Source: Piezodorus guildinii
Lineage: Eukaryota; Arthropoda; Insecta; Hemiptera; Pentatomidae
Assembly (NCBI GenBank): GCA_023052935.1
Contig: CM041294.1
Location: 99,579,616 to 99,643,615 of the forward strand
DNA length: 64,000 bases
Direction of reading: 5' to 3'
The notes below the pieces were generated by a model. The model was not told the DNA's origin. It made no database searches and saw only the letters and a program-made list of their open reading frames with translations. This document shows positions 1 through 10,229 of the stretch, piece by piece. The translations under genes and the position numbers were made by a program. Numbering within the stretch: the first letter of the stretch is position 1; every line of letters begins with the position of its first letter.

Positions 1-261
1 AAAAAAATTGGCATTCAAGCCGAACAAAATTAACTTAAGTGTTTGTTGTACGTAACATTTCATATTTTTATAATATGATGATATAAAACATTATATTCAA
101 TTATATTGAGTCTCGATGGAAACACATCTATCAAAACTCAGAATACATTAATTCTTTAACAAAATCTCAATATAACATTACTTGAATCTTCTTAAATTTA
201 CTTTACCACGTAGGTAAATGGAAGTCGTGTGTGGCGAACACTAGATTTTTTTCTATATATA
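1..261. other. AT-rich sequence with a possible R2 right end
   Basis: No gene is visible. Around 205-250 the text resembles the right end of repeat family R2 (a GGTAAxTGxAAGTCGTGTG motif), which also ends the copies near 4.55, 36.39 and 63.88 kb. The stretch finishes at the TA duplicated by the neighbouring mariner relic. Confidence 0.3.
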
Positions 262-815
262 TTGGGTTGTAAAATAAGTTGGTGGCGTTCCGTTACTTGT
301 GATTTAAATAAAAACTCTGGATTCTTGTAAATATTTTGATCAGTGATATATAAACCATTTTGAACTATTTCATATTAGTATCTCGCAGGTAATTTCAAGT
401 AATGATTCCCCCCAGAACCTCTCAGAACGACCCGAGCGCTTTTACTCTTCCAAGTCAAACTTTTCAGTTCTAAACCGAACAAACCACTTACGGACGGTGC
501 TTTCTCCTAAGGCACCATAATACTACAAATTTTGTTAACCGTCTGTTAACTGTGTTATTAAGTGTGCAGCGTATTTTCCTTTTTAGAAATTAAGAGTCAT
601 TAAATGAATAAATGAATTTTTTTCCCTTCCATATTGAGCAAGCAAAATACCACTTAAAGATAAAGAATCTCGCTTGAAACTGGTACATAAAAGCATCTTA
701 ACTATTACCTATTTAAAATATATAAACATTATTGACCAATTAAACATGATTTTATAAGCACAGTGAGGACTAAATTGAAATAGTGAAAACGGTAGGAACT
801 TATTTCACCACCCAA
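262..815 (-). mobile_element. internally deleted mariner-like DNA transposon with TIRs and TA duplication
   Basis: The ends are an imperfect inverted repeat of about 28 bp: the left begins TTGGGTTGTAAAATAAGTT and the right, on the minus strand, TTGGGTGGTGAAATAAGTT. Both ends are bordered by TA (260-261 and 816-817), the mariner target duplication. TIRs beginning TTGGGTTG are typical of one mariner branch. At 554 bp it is less than half the roughly 1.3 kb of a full mariner. It retains only a decayed helix-turn-helix part of the transposase on the minus strand, so it is a non-autonomous relic. Confidence 0.75.
421..527 (-). pseudogene. mariner transposase helix-turn-helix fragment
   Basis: Read on the minus strand, this stretch gives a run containing ESTVRKWFVRFR, then EKFDLEE, an in-frame stop, and KRSGRSE. 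This is the second helix-turn-helix and linker of mariner transposases, whose family pattern is xSxVxxWFxRFxxxxFDLEDxxRSGRP. The stop between EE and KRSG and the missing catalytic DD34D region show that it is dead. The family binds its terminal repeats and cuts and pastes DNA; this fragment could not do so. It lies inside a matching pair of mariner-type TIRs, which supports the call independently. Confidence 0.7.
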
Positions 816-2554
816 TATATATTCATACGAAAAGGTTATTATAGTTATTTGAGCATTATTTAAAGTTCTAAAAATTTAATATATTTTAAGTTACAACTAC
901 TTTAGCTTTGTTAATATACTATGACATACTCGCTACTCAGAATATTTCAAAGGCTTAATCTAGATAAATAAAAAAAAATATTCTTTTTTATTTTATTTTT
1001 TTTTTTTTTTGCTGAAGTCAGTCCTGCTAAGAGGATGGTATACACTTAAGCCGATTTGGGACCATTCATTCCAAGGTTTTCGGTATAGAAGTACAAGGAT
1101 TTCCGAATTCAGGAGAAATTGGATTCCTCTCTGTCTGCCTTTCAGTTCGGTCTGAATTTACCTCTCACCGGCGTGAATCTAATTTAGTCGAACGGTTAAA
1201 AAAGAATGAGAAAAAAAACAACAAAAAACAAAAAAAAAAACAACCCTCGACATGATAAACGCAGGGGTTTTCAATTACCGGATCTAAGGTATTACGGCGG
1301 GGCAGTGAGTGGTAGAAAATTACTGTTTGAAACGTCTTTCTTCCCAGATCGAGAATAATACGATGGAAAGAAATTGCTACCGGTCCTGAAAAGCAATCTG
1401 TACAAAAATAATGTAATTCAGTTTGTATATTGTTATTTAATATTTGTTATTAAACCTAAAAGGACTGATATAGGCTTTAATTGGGTCTCCTAAATAAAAC
1501 TATAACATTAAATAATGTTTTTTATATGAGCTATAATATTTATTGATTGTTTTAAATATAATAATGAATTACCTGAGGAACCACCTTTATTCCTTGTATA
1601 TCGACAAGTTTCTCAACCCCAATTACAGAACTATTTGATGTTTCAACACCTTTCAGCCAGAGCATTATTTTAGTTTTTATATATAAATAAATTTAGACAG
1701 ATCCAGCAAAGAATCTTGGGTATAGAAAATATGAAACCTTTATATAGCAAAGTTATTACTCATATAAAAAAGGAGGAATATGTAAATGGTGTCATTAAAT
1801 TATAACACAAATCTTAAATCACTTTACTGGACTGTCATACATTGAGTACACATAGAATAAAATTTCTAGGTAAATATATAGGACCTATATAGAGATTTAC
1901 CTATCATTGTAAAAATTATTCTTGATTTTAATTTTATAAGTTAAATTACAATTTTTTTTTTTATTAAACGTTAGAACTATTTAAGGTATATTTAAAATTT
2001 TAAATTTGTTTTATTAAGAGATAATACAATCTGCCACCTTCTGGGTAGAGATAGAATAAATCATTCATACCATATTTACATTGTAAATAAAATTAAAGAA
2101 AAAAAAATTAATAAAGACTAAACAAATAAAAGAAAAAAAAATATATATACACAAAATTAAATAAGTACTATAAAGAAAATAATAAAACAATCTTGTCCAC
2201 ATTCATACCTACTATTTAAAATTAGTTTATAAATTGAATTAAAAATAATCAATTTTATTTAATTTTTATTTTGGGGAGTATAAATGTTATATGTGATACC
2301 TATGATGTTATAAGTATATAATGTTTATTTATTACTACTTTATTATTTTATCGGTAAATTAAATTAATTATTATTATTACTCTCTTGATTTATTTAGTTG
2401 TGTAAATTGTATTCTATGCATGTATTACTTTTATAATTATTATTTTATGCATAACAGTCCTTTAACTCAATGGCTACATGATGCTATAAGCCAATAAATT
2501 ATATTATATTTATTAAAAAACCTAAAAGTAATGGTCATGAGTTTTCCGATATAA
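816..2554. other. AT-rich stretch without a recognisable gene
   Basis: There are A/T homopolymers at 968-1012 and 1937-1956. A GC-richer patch at 1016-1390 matches nothing I recognise. Around 2440-2510 the text has the look of a LINE 3' end (GGCTACATGATGCTATAAGCC followed by AATAAATT), but no coding part is attached, so this is only a suggestion. Confidence 0.3.
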
Positions 2555-3328
2555 TACTTGGATTGAAGTACATAAACGAATTATGAACATATTTTTAAGA
2601 TTTGTCCTCGGCACACCGAAGTGGTCTCATGTGACCGATTTATACAGCGAGTTAAAGTGGCTCCTTCCCTCTATCCGCAGACAGTATTTCCTAGGATCAT
2701 ACCTTTACCAAACCATCCACTCCCAGCTACCTCCCTATATCCACAGTCTTCTGCAATTTAAATCGTCAATCCACTCCCTCGAAACAAGATCACGCCATTC
2801 TGACCTTTATATTCCTATCCATAGAACAAAAACTTTTGATCACTCCTTTCTTGTCCGCTCTATTACTCTCTGGAATTCCTTACCTACTCATATCCGCCAT
2901 GCTTCATCCCTACCATCATTCAAGTCTCAGTTGTTCCAGTACCTACTGTCATCCCAAACAGACGCTGAACTACAAGCCTGATATTTCAAATCAAATTTCA
3001 ATTCATACAGAAAATTTATTATTTATTGTTTATATTAAACTCAGTTAATGAATATGTTATTATGAACCAGTTTCAATGTTTTATTTTATTCAACGCTTTA
3101 ATCTATAAGATGTTATGTATATTACTCTTTTATTTCATTTATTTTATTATCTTTTATATACTTTAATCCAATTTTTTTTTTCTGATACCATTATAAATAA
3201 ACATTAATTATAATCCTTTAGTCTTTTGGCCAGACACATCGTATATCTCAATTGTACATATCAATTGTTCTTACGGGACTCTGTCCCAGAATAATAAAAA
3301 ATTTCTATTCTATTCTATTCTATTCTAA
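2555..3328 (+). pseudogene. 5'-truncated LINE (family X): C-terminus of reverse transcriptase plus 3' UTR
   Basis: The open frame from 2583 to 2981 gives 132 residues. It carries the motif set found after the polymerase domain in many LINE ORF2 proteins: HVTDLYSELKWL near the start, QLPPYI in the middle, and FLVRSITLWNSLPTHIR followed by SFKSQLFQYL near the end. Catalytic RT and endonuclease parts are absent. After the stop there is about 320 bp of 3' UTR containing GGGACTCTGTCCCAGAATAA, and the element ends in a TTCTA pentamer array at 3306-3328 rather than in poly(A). A second copy lies reversed at 8.4-9.0 kb. This is a dead copy; the clade (CR1-, L2- or Jockey-like) cannot be fixed from this tail. 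Confidence 0.7.
3306..3328 (+). repeat. (TTCTA)n LINE tail
   Basis: About four to five tandem copies of ATTCT/TTCTA close the family X copy. The reversed copy near 8.41 kb has the same tail (GAATAGAATAG), so the pentamer is part of the retrotransposon end and not a chance microsatellite. Confidence 0.75.
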
Positions 3329-3654
3329 ACGAATTTTATTATTACCTTACGTCTGCTCTAGCTAAGCATTAAATATACCCCGCTAGAGCCCATATATTGT
3401 ATAAATAAAAACTGTAACAAATCGATGAACTCATTCCTTACCGGTTAAGTAAATAACCAATGTTATGACCAAGCGGCCAAAAGATTGGATGCCTCACCGT
3501 GTTAAAAATTAATCTGACCTAGAACTCCTGCGCGCGTTTCCTCGCTCAAACTATAGATCTTTTGAAATTTCAAAATTTTTATAACTAACGTCCCATTACA
3601 TTTTTAGATGTAAATTCTACAAATTATTTAAAGATATGTTTGAAAAATACGGAG

Positions 3655-4595
3655 TATTTCAATTTTACTTACCTATATATTAAATGTATAGTTAGGGAAA
3701 GTATTGAAGTATTAAGATTATGAAACTTTTTGAATTCAAGTTTTCAACGGAAATACACGTTTGAGGGTCCTCCGAGTTCAAACAACTATACAGCAAAAAG
3801 GTCTATGTAAGTCTACTACGAAAACGAAAAGTCGTACGAAACTTAAATTTCATATTTAAGACAACTATACACCCGTGATGTTACAGAAACATTTTTAACG
3901 AATTCGGCAAACCATAAGAGCCACAATGTATTTTGCACATTTTCGGTTTCATTCTGATTTAAATAGTCTGACAGTTCTTAAACACCGAATTTTTTATATT
4001 TTATTTCTTTAAGTACCTTTAATTTTATAGATTCAACCAAATTAACCCTATGATCTTTTTAGGATTTGTTTCATTCTGATCTAAATAATCCGACAGTGCT
4101 TAAATGCCGATTGGTTTTATTTTCGTTCTCTAAAGTACCTTTAATTTTCTATATTTAAACAAATTAATCCTATCATCGTTTTAGGGTTGATAAAAAACGA
4201 CTAAATATAAATGTTCAACCAATTTGATTACGAACTAAAGAAGAAAAGAGCAAACATATTTTTTTAAGGAAATTTTTTTTTCCGAAGACAGGAATAGAAA
4301 TTCAGACGTGGAATATACCGTTGGAAAGCTAATTTTTTTTTTTTTAAATTGTTTTATATATGAAATAGTAAAAGGTTATGTAAAGGGACGATATATTATA
4401 TTATTATACTTAAGAATTTTATATTGTTATATTATTTAATCTAAATCATGTTTCCAACGAAACTGTATACAATTTTTACTTAGATTAGCTTTAAACATTC
4501 TTCAACTTTAAGTTTATTAAAATGTTCTAAAATTTCTTTAACAACGGAGGTAAGTGAAAGTCGTGTGTTTCCCGCACCAGATGCATTTTTTTAAA
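3655..4595 (+). repeat. interspersed repeat family R2, copy 1
   Basis: It starts with ACTTACCTATATATTAAATG and the sentence TTCAACGGAAATACACGTTT. It continues through a block with TTTCATTCTGATTTAAATAG and TCTGACAG, and ends with AACGGAGGTAAGTGAAAGTC. The same ordered blocks occur at 34.68-36.43 and 62.76-63.93 kb. The first and last bases form a weak inverted pair (ACTTACC / GGTAAGT). An internal block (CATTCTGAT.TAAATA.TC.GACAG) occurs twice, about 125 bp apart (3950 and 4075). No coding capacity is visible. It is probably a non-autonomous element of unknown class. Confidence 0.6.
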
Positions 4596-6066
4596 AATAT
4601 TATTCTTTATTACGAACCCTTAAATTTAGTCAAAGTGCACAACAGACCTGCTATAGTTTATTTTGATCACGCTGTAAATTTTATAATGGATATTATAAAA
4701 TCATACAATAAATATTATAAATATAGTATCATACAAAAAATTGTCTAATATTCTTGTTGAACCGCTAATTAAGATAATGAATTTCTGACATACGTAATAA
4801 AAGTGACCTTTTAACTCTAACTAACTAATTATTAGGGTTAATCAGTTTAATGAGGTCTGGGATTCAAAGTTGAGAGAAGCGTATAGTCCCATACCCTAGG
4901 GCATTCTACCATTCTGTTATATCATTAACTGTATGCGCTCGTATTGCACAACCAAAATATAATTTATGTTTATTTGGGTACTGATTTCTGTAATCGTCAT
5001 GATATCGGAACAATTAAGTTATGACACAAAATTATGTACATCAGTTTCCCTAACAAATTTTTTTTCACGGACCCCTTAATATAATCATTTCAATCTTATA
5101 TTTAGGATCCCCTAAATCCTAAATATAAGAAATATATATATGAAGATTTTAGTGGGCTACACCTTGTCACCTTCATTGCTTGCGTATTCTAGAAATGGCC
5201 TGATGGGGAAATAAAAATGAAGAAAAAACAACAAGGCTTTAGAATTTTAATACAAAATCCTTTGTTATGAAATTTAGGACTTCCACTTTAATGTCGTTCG
5301 ATAGTCACAGTAGTATAAAATGACGTTAAATGAACAAAAGTAATCTATATATTTATACAAGATGTATTCAAATACTCGTAAAAAATAAGTATGATGAATA
5401 AATTATTTTAAAAAATGATTCTATTTTTTGTTTGGATCTTAAATACGCAAAATTTAATTCATATATTTTAAAGAAAACGTTATTTTAACGTTTAAGATAA
5501 TTTTATAACTCCAGAACCAGCGTAGTCTCAAAGACCAAATTTATATCACTTGAACACATGGTATATATAGGTAATCTATATCAGTTTCATAATTTTCTAC
5601 TCGGTCCCTTTTGAGATATTTCCGTATAAACATCGCGAAAAATGAATTTTTGCAATTTTGAAAATTCATATTCAAAAAGGACTATGCTCTCCAGATCGAA
5701 AGTTTTACCGCGAGTAGTACTATGACTAAGCTATATAAGAAAAAAAAATTAAAAGTGAGTCTCTTTTCCTTCATATACTTTTATCTAGTTAAAAACCTCG
5801 TTTTTTTTATTCATGTTCGAGAATTTTTTAAACAGCTTTCTTCACTATTTAGGTAATGAGTCGTGGAGACAAAAAATACAAACCATGTCCTTATTTTATT
5901 GTTAATTTTTGTTTTATTTGATATCTAAAAAAAATAAAGGTATTAGAAGGGTTTTCCCACCACATGTTTTTGTCCGCGGAGCTGACTTAAAACGGTTGTA
6001 ATACTTTAATTGGTGCCTCGAAAAATTGTGTATTTATGGTTTTGTATAGAATGGAGAATTACTGGT
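4596..6066. other. AT-rich stretch with a short SINE A fragment
   Basis: Nothing coding is visible. At about 5262-5341 there is a 3' fragment of SINE A: AAATTTAGGACTTCCACTTT, then TCGTTCGATAGTCACAGTAG, then GACGTTAAATGAAC. This matches the tail of the complete SINE A copy at 34.8-35.1 kb. The rest is unassigned. Confidence 0.45.
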
Positions 6067-6077
6067 CAAAAAATATT

Positions 6078-6463
6078 ATTTTTTTTTTATTCGTATATAT
6101 TACAATTTGTCATAATAGACAATAATAATAGTGCTACAGGATCTCATTCATACAATATTTACAATATAAACAAAAGGAAAGTCAAATTACATAAAATAAA
6201 ATCAAAATAAATAAACGTATACAATAACAAAATTTTTAGACAAAATAAATACAAATAAATAAAGTTAACAAATAAATAAACAAAATATGTCACATTCATA
6301 CCTATGTACAATATTTACAATCAGCTCAGGAACCCCGGACGGGGTTTGTCCCACCACTTGTGGAAGGACAAGCAGAGTCCAAAGGACCCCAGCGCCTCCC
6401 TCTCAGCCGCATCACTGGTGAGAGCCAGTGGAAGCTAAGTGAGGGCGCCACAGCCACAATCAC
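6078..6463 (-). mobile_element. 386-bp severely 5'-truncated copy of Jockey element J1
   Basis: This is the reverse complement of the last 400 bases of J1 (about 15.14-15.53 kb), including the GC-rich hairpin segment CCCCGGACGGGG and the ACAATTTGTCATAATAGACA block beside the tail. A T run of about ten bases at its left edge is the poly(A) tail read on the other strand. The insertion is bounded by an 11-bp direct repeat, CAAAAAATATT, at 6067-6077 and 6464-6474, as expected for target-primed reverse transcription. It contains no coding sequence. Confidence 0.9.
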
Positions 6464-6474
6464 CAAAAAATATT

Positions 6475-6889
6475 TTAGAAAATCAAAAATGTCGAGCGAC
6501 AAAATTAATGAAAATCTTACGATATCAAAACTATTAAATAAGTCAGTATCTAAAGTGAAAGAATTTCCATTTTGGTTGTGAAATATCAGTTTATACAGCT
6601 AATCATAAAACTTTCGAGGATTGAGAATGCTATAATTCTCTGAGGTATGAGGCCACAGAGTCCTACAAACTTTGAAGTCCAAGTGCCAAGTCCTCCAAAC
6701 TGATAAGCTCTAATAATTAGTGACAGTTAAAATGTGAATTTCCTCTTGAATTATTATTATTTATTATGTGGATCATACATTGTTATTGAATAAACATTTT
6801 TTTATTGTTATTTCTGGCTAGCTATATAATATCGTAAAATCTCATCTGTCAAATAGACCGCAAAAAACTAAAATCGGTTCAACTTGTAG
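6475..6889. other. unassigned AT-rich stretch
   Basis: No gene or repeat is recognised. It separates the J1 fragment from a decayed reverse transcriptase on the plus strand, and the last bases may already be part of that relic. Confidence 0.3.
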
Positions 6890-7365
6890 CTCATCTTTAA
6901 ATATTAATAGCTCCTCAGGGAACAGTTTTTGGGGCCTATTCTTTTGCTAATTTTATATTAACAGCTTATTAGATTTAAACATTTCTAAAAAATTCTTAGG
7001 GTATGCTGATGACACAGTTGTTCTGTAGTCTGGGAAAATGCTGACCGATTTAATTTCTAGAATCAATAGTGAGTTCCGTCATATAAAGAATTGACTAGAT
7101 TCAAATTTTCTTCAATTGAATTTAGAAAAGACACAAGTGGTATTTTTTGCATAGTCAAATATTAAAGATATGCACCGAAGAGTTCTAATCTAGCATTCTT
7201 GCTCGGATTCATATTTATGTGAATGCAAACCTATCCCATTTTCTGACAATGTAAAATTTGTGGGTATAATATCAGATCAAATACTTCAATATAAACTACA
7301 TATTAAATCATTGGTAATGAGATTGAGAAAATATTTCTACACATTTAGATTTTTAAAATACATAT
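6890..7365 (+). pseudogene. decayed LINE reverse transcriptase (palm and thumb)
   Basis: Switching frames, the plus strand reads in order: PQGTVFGP (RT motif 4), GYADDTVVL near 7000-7025 (the catalytic YADD box, still intact), then a region like SRINSEFRHIK, NFLQLNLEKTQVVFF, and finally KFVGIISDQILQYKLHIKSL with RLRKYFYTFRFLK. That is the normal order of a LINE polymerase of the CR1/Rex/RTE type, different from the Jockey elements nearby. Several stops and frameshifts show long decay. At about 7370 it is abruptly replaced by the 3' end of a Jockey J2-family copy. Confidence 0.65.
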
Positions 7366-7369
7366 TACA

Positions 7370-7600
7370 TAAGCAACTCCATTCCCACTCACTCCAATCC
7401 ACTAGTTTAATCCTTTCTTACACTTCAATTACTGATCATCCTCCAAAGCGTCTGAAAAGGAGATGGTCTCGAGACTTTCTAGTTTAGAATATTTTTAAAG
7501 TGCTTCCAATGGGAAGCTTCTCTACATGTTTTTCATGTATTTATATATTTTACTCGCATTGACTGGTTGTAATAAATTAATATTAGAAAATTTTGCAGTT
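7370..7600 (+). mobile_element. 5'-truncated J2-family Jockey 3' end
   Basis: The frame ending at 7487 finishes with DHPPKRLKRRWSRDFLV, matching the C-terminus of J2 ORF2 (DNPPRRLKRKWPRDLLV). The next 100 bases follow the J2 3' UTR (GAATATTTTTA, then GTGCTTCCAATGGGAAG and CTACATG). Only the last 40 or so residues remain. No clear duplication was found; the tail is degraded. Confidence 0.7.
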
Positions 7601-7729
7601 TGGCTGCTTCTAAAAAAGAGATTGGGGTGTCTCATGTTCTAGTGATCGGTATATTTTTTCCAAAATGTAGGGTGATATTTCTGTAATATAGAGTGTACTA
7701 ATTATTAATTTATTCAATAAGGATTAACA

Positions 7730-7800
<71 letters not shown>

Positions 7801-8408
7801 ATGTTTGTTTTGAAGAATAATTGTATATATTTTTTTAGTTTTCTGAGAAATACATTGAGAATGACAAGAATTAAAATTAAGAATTGTCAATTTGTTTTAA
7901 TATTAATAGTCCTCCACATCTACTTAGAAATATAAATCTACACAAATTCTACCTTCAAGGACAAGTTCATCTTACTGAAGGCAGGCGCTACAAGGGATTT
8001 GTATATAAAAACTGTGTGTGTATATATATATATATATATATCTTAAATTCTTATAAAAATATATATATATTATATAATTAATATATATATTAAAGAATTT
8101 GCAATATTTTGAACGAATTTGTAACATTTAGTTTGGCGAATAAACTATTATCTATTGTCTATAATGTTTTTTAATCAGCCGCGTAGCAAAAGTATAAGAC
8201 TATTATTTTGTACGATTAACTTACAATATAAAATTTACAGTATAATCACCTGGATTAGCCAACACTCAGTGCAATATCAGTTACTTCACCAAGTAATCTG
8301 TGATATGCTTAGATTCAGATAGCTATTTTAACGGAATGTTAAGCCATTCTTTTTTTTAAGAAAAAAGAAATATATATGCTCAGTAACTGATATATTGTAT
8401 AGGTAATA
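7601..8408. other. unassigned stretch with AT microsatellites
   Basis: It holds two (AT)n arrays (listed separately for the longer one; the shorter lies at about 8019-8041) and no recognisable coding sequence. A TTTAGTTTGGCGAATAAA phrase near 8130 is LINE-tail-like but unsupported. Confidence 0.35.
7733..7798. repeat. (AT)n microsatellite
   Basis: About 33 perfect TA units. It is one of about a dozen such arrays in the window. Confidence 0.95.
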
Positions 8409-9010
8409 TTAGAATAGAATAGAAAAAAATATTATTCTGGGACTGGGTCCCTTAAGAATAACAGTTACGTACAGTTTAATTATATAATAACCAGGCCAGC
8501 AGACAAAAAAAAACAATTAATTATTATTCACAATGGTGAAATAAGAAAAAAAATTCAACAAAAATAAAAATAATTTCTGAATTTATTCTTCTGAAAACAA
8601 AATCTTGTTCCACAAAATGAAAAATAAATGTATAGAAAACAAAATTAAAATTCGGACGGCTCACAGTTATTTTTATTCATTACATATTAGTTACCTAGAA
8701 TTTAAAATATCCCAATTGCTGATTGTGGTATTGGGATAGTTGGGATTCGAATAAGGATAAAGAAGCAGCATAATGGATATGGGTTGATAGAGAATTCCGG
8801 AGGGTTGTAGAGCGGATAATGAAGTAACGATCAATTGTTTCAGTTCTGTGGGCAGGAATAAAGGTCAGAATGGCGCGATCTAGTTTCAAGTGAGTGTATT
8901 AAGGGTAGGCCGGATGTTGGTCATTAGTAGTTTGGTAAAGGTATGTAAAATGTAAAGTATGTAAATCTAAAATTGCAAATATTGTCTGTGGGTGCAGTGA
9001 AAGAGCCACT
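8409..9010 (-). pseudogene. second copy of LINE family X (minus strand)
   Basis: On the minus strand, the frame at 8695-8889 reads HRTETIDRYFIIRSTTLRNS, LSTHIHYAASL and FESQLSQY. This aligns with HRTKTFDHSFLVRSITLWNS and the following residues of the copy at 2.58-2.98 kb. The 3' UTR phrase GGGACCCAGTCCCAGAATAA and the AATAG/TTCTA tail at the left edge also match. The polymerase core is missing and the frame is broken outside the quoted part. It is a dead 3' remnant. Confidence 0.65.
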
Positions 9011-9772
9011 TTTTACTCGCCGTATAAGTGGGCTACATGAATATTTAGCAATAGTTAATATTAAATGTTTAAAAAATAACCATAATAATGAAAAATAGTT
9101 ATAGTGTTTCTTTTTTTACTTTTATGTCACATTCAACTGATTGTTCCAGCTCGACTTTCTTGATTTATATTCGGGAAATCGTTTTCTAGAAGAAGATAAA
9201 TAGATAGAAGCCGATTTTCTAGTTTCCTTTTTCTTCTGAGGAGTAGTGTGATGTACTGAGATATATTGATGCAGGTGTACAAGGGAAAGTGTCTCGTGAG
9301 AAATAAAGCGATCCTAACTGGACCACCATCGATTTCCTAGGCAGCCTTCTACCTCGGCTGCAACTGGGGCCCGGGGTATCTAGCAATATACATCTTATCT
9401 ATTTTAAAGGCTTTTTTTACGATTTTTTTTTACTATTCAATATACTATTCTTTACCCTTAAATCATAAAATTTTGCTAAAGATGTTGGCTATAATTATAT
9501 GTGATATATTTCAATGTTAATTAAAAAAAAAAAAAGGAAGGGTTATTTCGAGATCCAAGTGCTATCGAAACTAAATTACTGCCCAAGAAACTTACTTATG
9601 TTTTAAAGTTACCTCCAGTTTTAGAGAAAAAAATATTTAGAACACTGTTCAAAGAGTGTTTCTTCAAAGTTTGTAGTCTACACATATGTCTATTTAAGAC
9701 ACTATTTTGTCTAAAATTGAATTATGATGAGAACAATAAATTTGTAATTAGTTGACCGTTGAGAATTACTGG
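9011..9772. other. unassigned stretch with a GC-richer patch
   Basis: At 9230-9400 there is a GC-richer block (CTGCAACTGGGGCCCGGGGT near its end) that I cannot assign. It looks like part of an older repeat. The rest is AT-rich with short homopolymers. Confidence 0.3.
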
Positions 9773-9844
9773 AAGGAATTAGTCCGGGTGGCGGTCATTA
9801 AATGAAACAACTAAATAGTTTCAACTATTTTATTGTTTGCCAAC

Positions 9845-9874
9845 GTTTCGACCCCCTTTGTGAGTCATCATCAG
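9845..9874 (-). ncRNA. hammerhead-ribozyme-like core, left arm
   Basis: On the minus strand it reads CTGATGA, U, then GACUC pairing with GGGUC around an ACAAAGG loop, then GAAAC. Next comes GUU followed by GGC, which pairs with GCC just before CTGATGA (a short helix I). These are all invariant core positions of a hammerhead ribozyme. A helix III strand is missing unless two molecules pair through the palindrome ACGU. Activity is an inference. Confidence 0.55.
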
Positions 9875-9935
9875 GGCGCATGGTGGGAGAATGGAAACTC
9901 ATGGAAAATGGAGTTTCCATTCTCCACCATGCGCC

Positions 9936-9965
9936 CTGATGATGACCCACAAAGGGGTTCGAAAC
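9936..9965 (+). ncRNA. hammerhead-ribozyme-like core, right arm
   Basis: This is the mirror copy of the core in the left arm. It has CTGATGA, U, GACCC with ACAAA and GGGGTTC (one bulged base in stem II), then GAAAC GTT GGC with an upstream GCC complement. The core bases are intact. Confidence 0.55.
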
Positions 9966-10041
9966 GTTGGCAAACAATAAAATAGTTGAAACTATTTAGT
10001 TGTTTCATTTAATGACCGCCACCCGGACTAATTCCTTCCAG

Positions 10042-10082
<41 letters not shown>
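10042..10082. repeat. (AT)n microsatellite
   Basis: About 20 TA units directly touch the outer edge of the palindrome. Confidence 0.95.
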
Positions 10083-10088
<6 letters not shown>

Positions 10089-10229
10089 CAATTACTATAA
10101 CAGAAGAGTAATTTGGGATACAATATGGAAAAAAAATGTAAGTAGAATTCTAATAACAAACAGATTGTAAATATTTTAAATGATAAATTGATTCTAATTT
10201 ATCGATAATGTATGTTTAATTGCTCATAA

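Larger units (their letters stand above)
9773..10042. repeat. 270-bp inverted repeat (palindrome) with hammerhead-like cores in both arms
   Basis: The left arm, from ACTGGAAGGAATTAGTCCGG, is repeated in reverse complement by the right arm ending CCGGACTAATTCCTTCCAG. The pairing continues through TTGTTTGCCAACGTTTCGA and GCGCATGGTGGGAGAATGGA to a loop of about ten bases near 9902. The arms differ at only a few positions. Each arm, read outward, carries CTGATGA, a 3-5 bp stem with loop ACAAA, and GAAACGTTGGC. This arrangement resembles inverted terminal units of Penelope-like elements. A decayed single arm of the same unit lies at 20.56-20.70 kb. Confidence 0.85.

Noticed and set aside
9773..10042. 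The palindrome as an artificial assembly inversion.
   Set aside because: The arms differ at several positions, and a decayed copy of the arm exists at 20.56 kb, so it is a real repeat unit, though long-read confirmation would be welcome.
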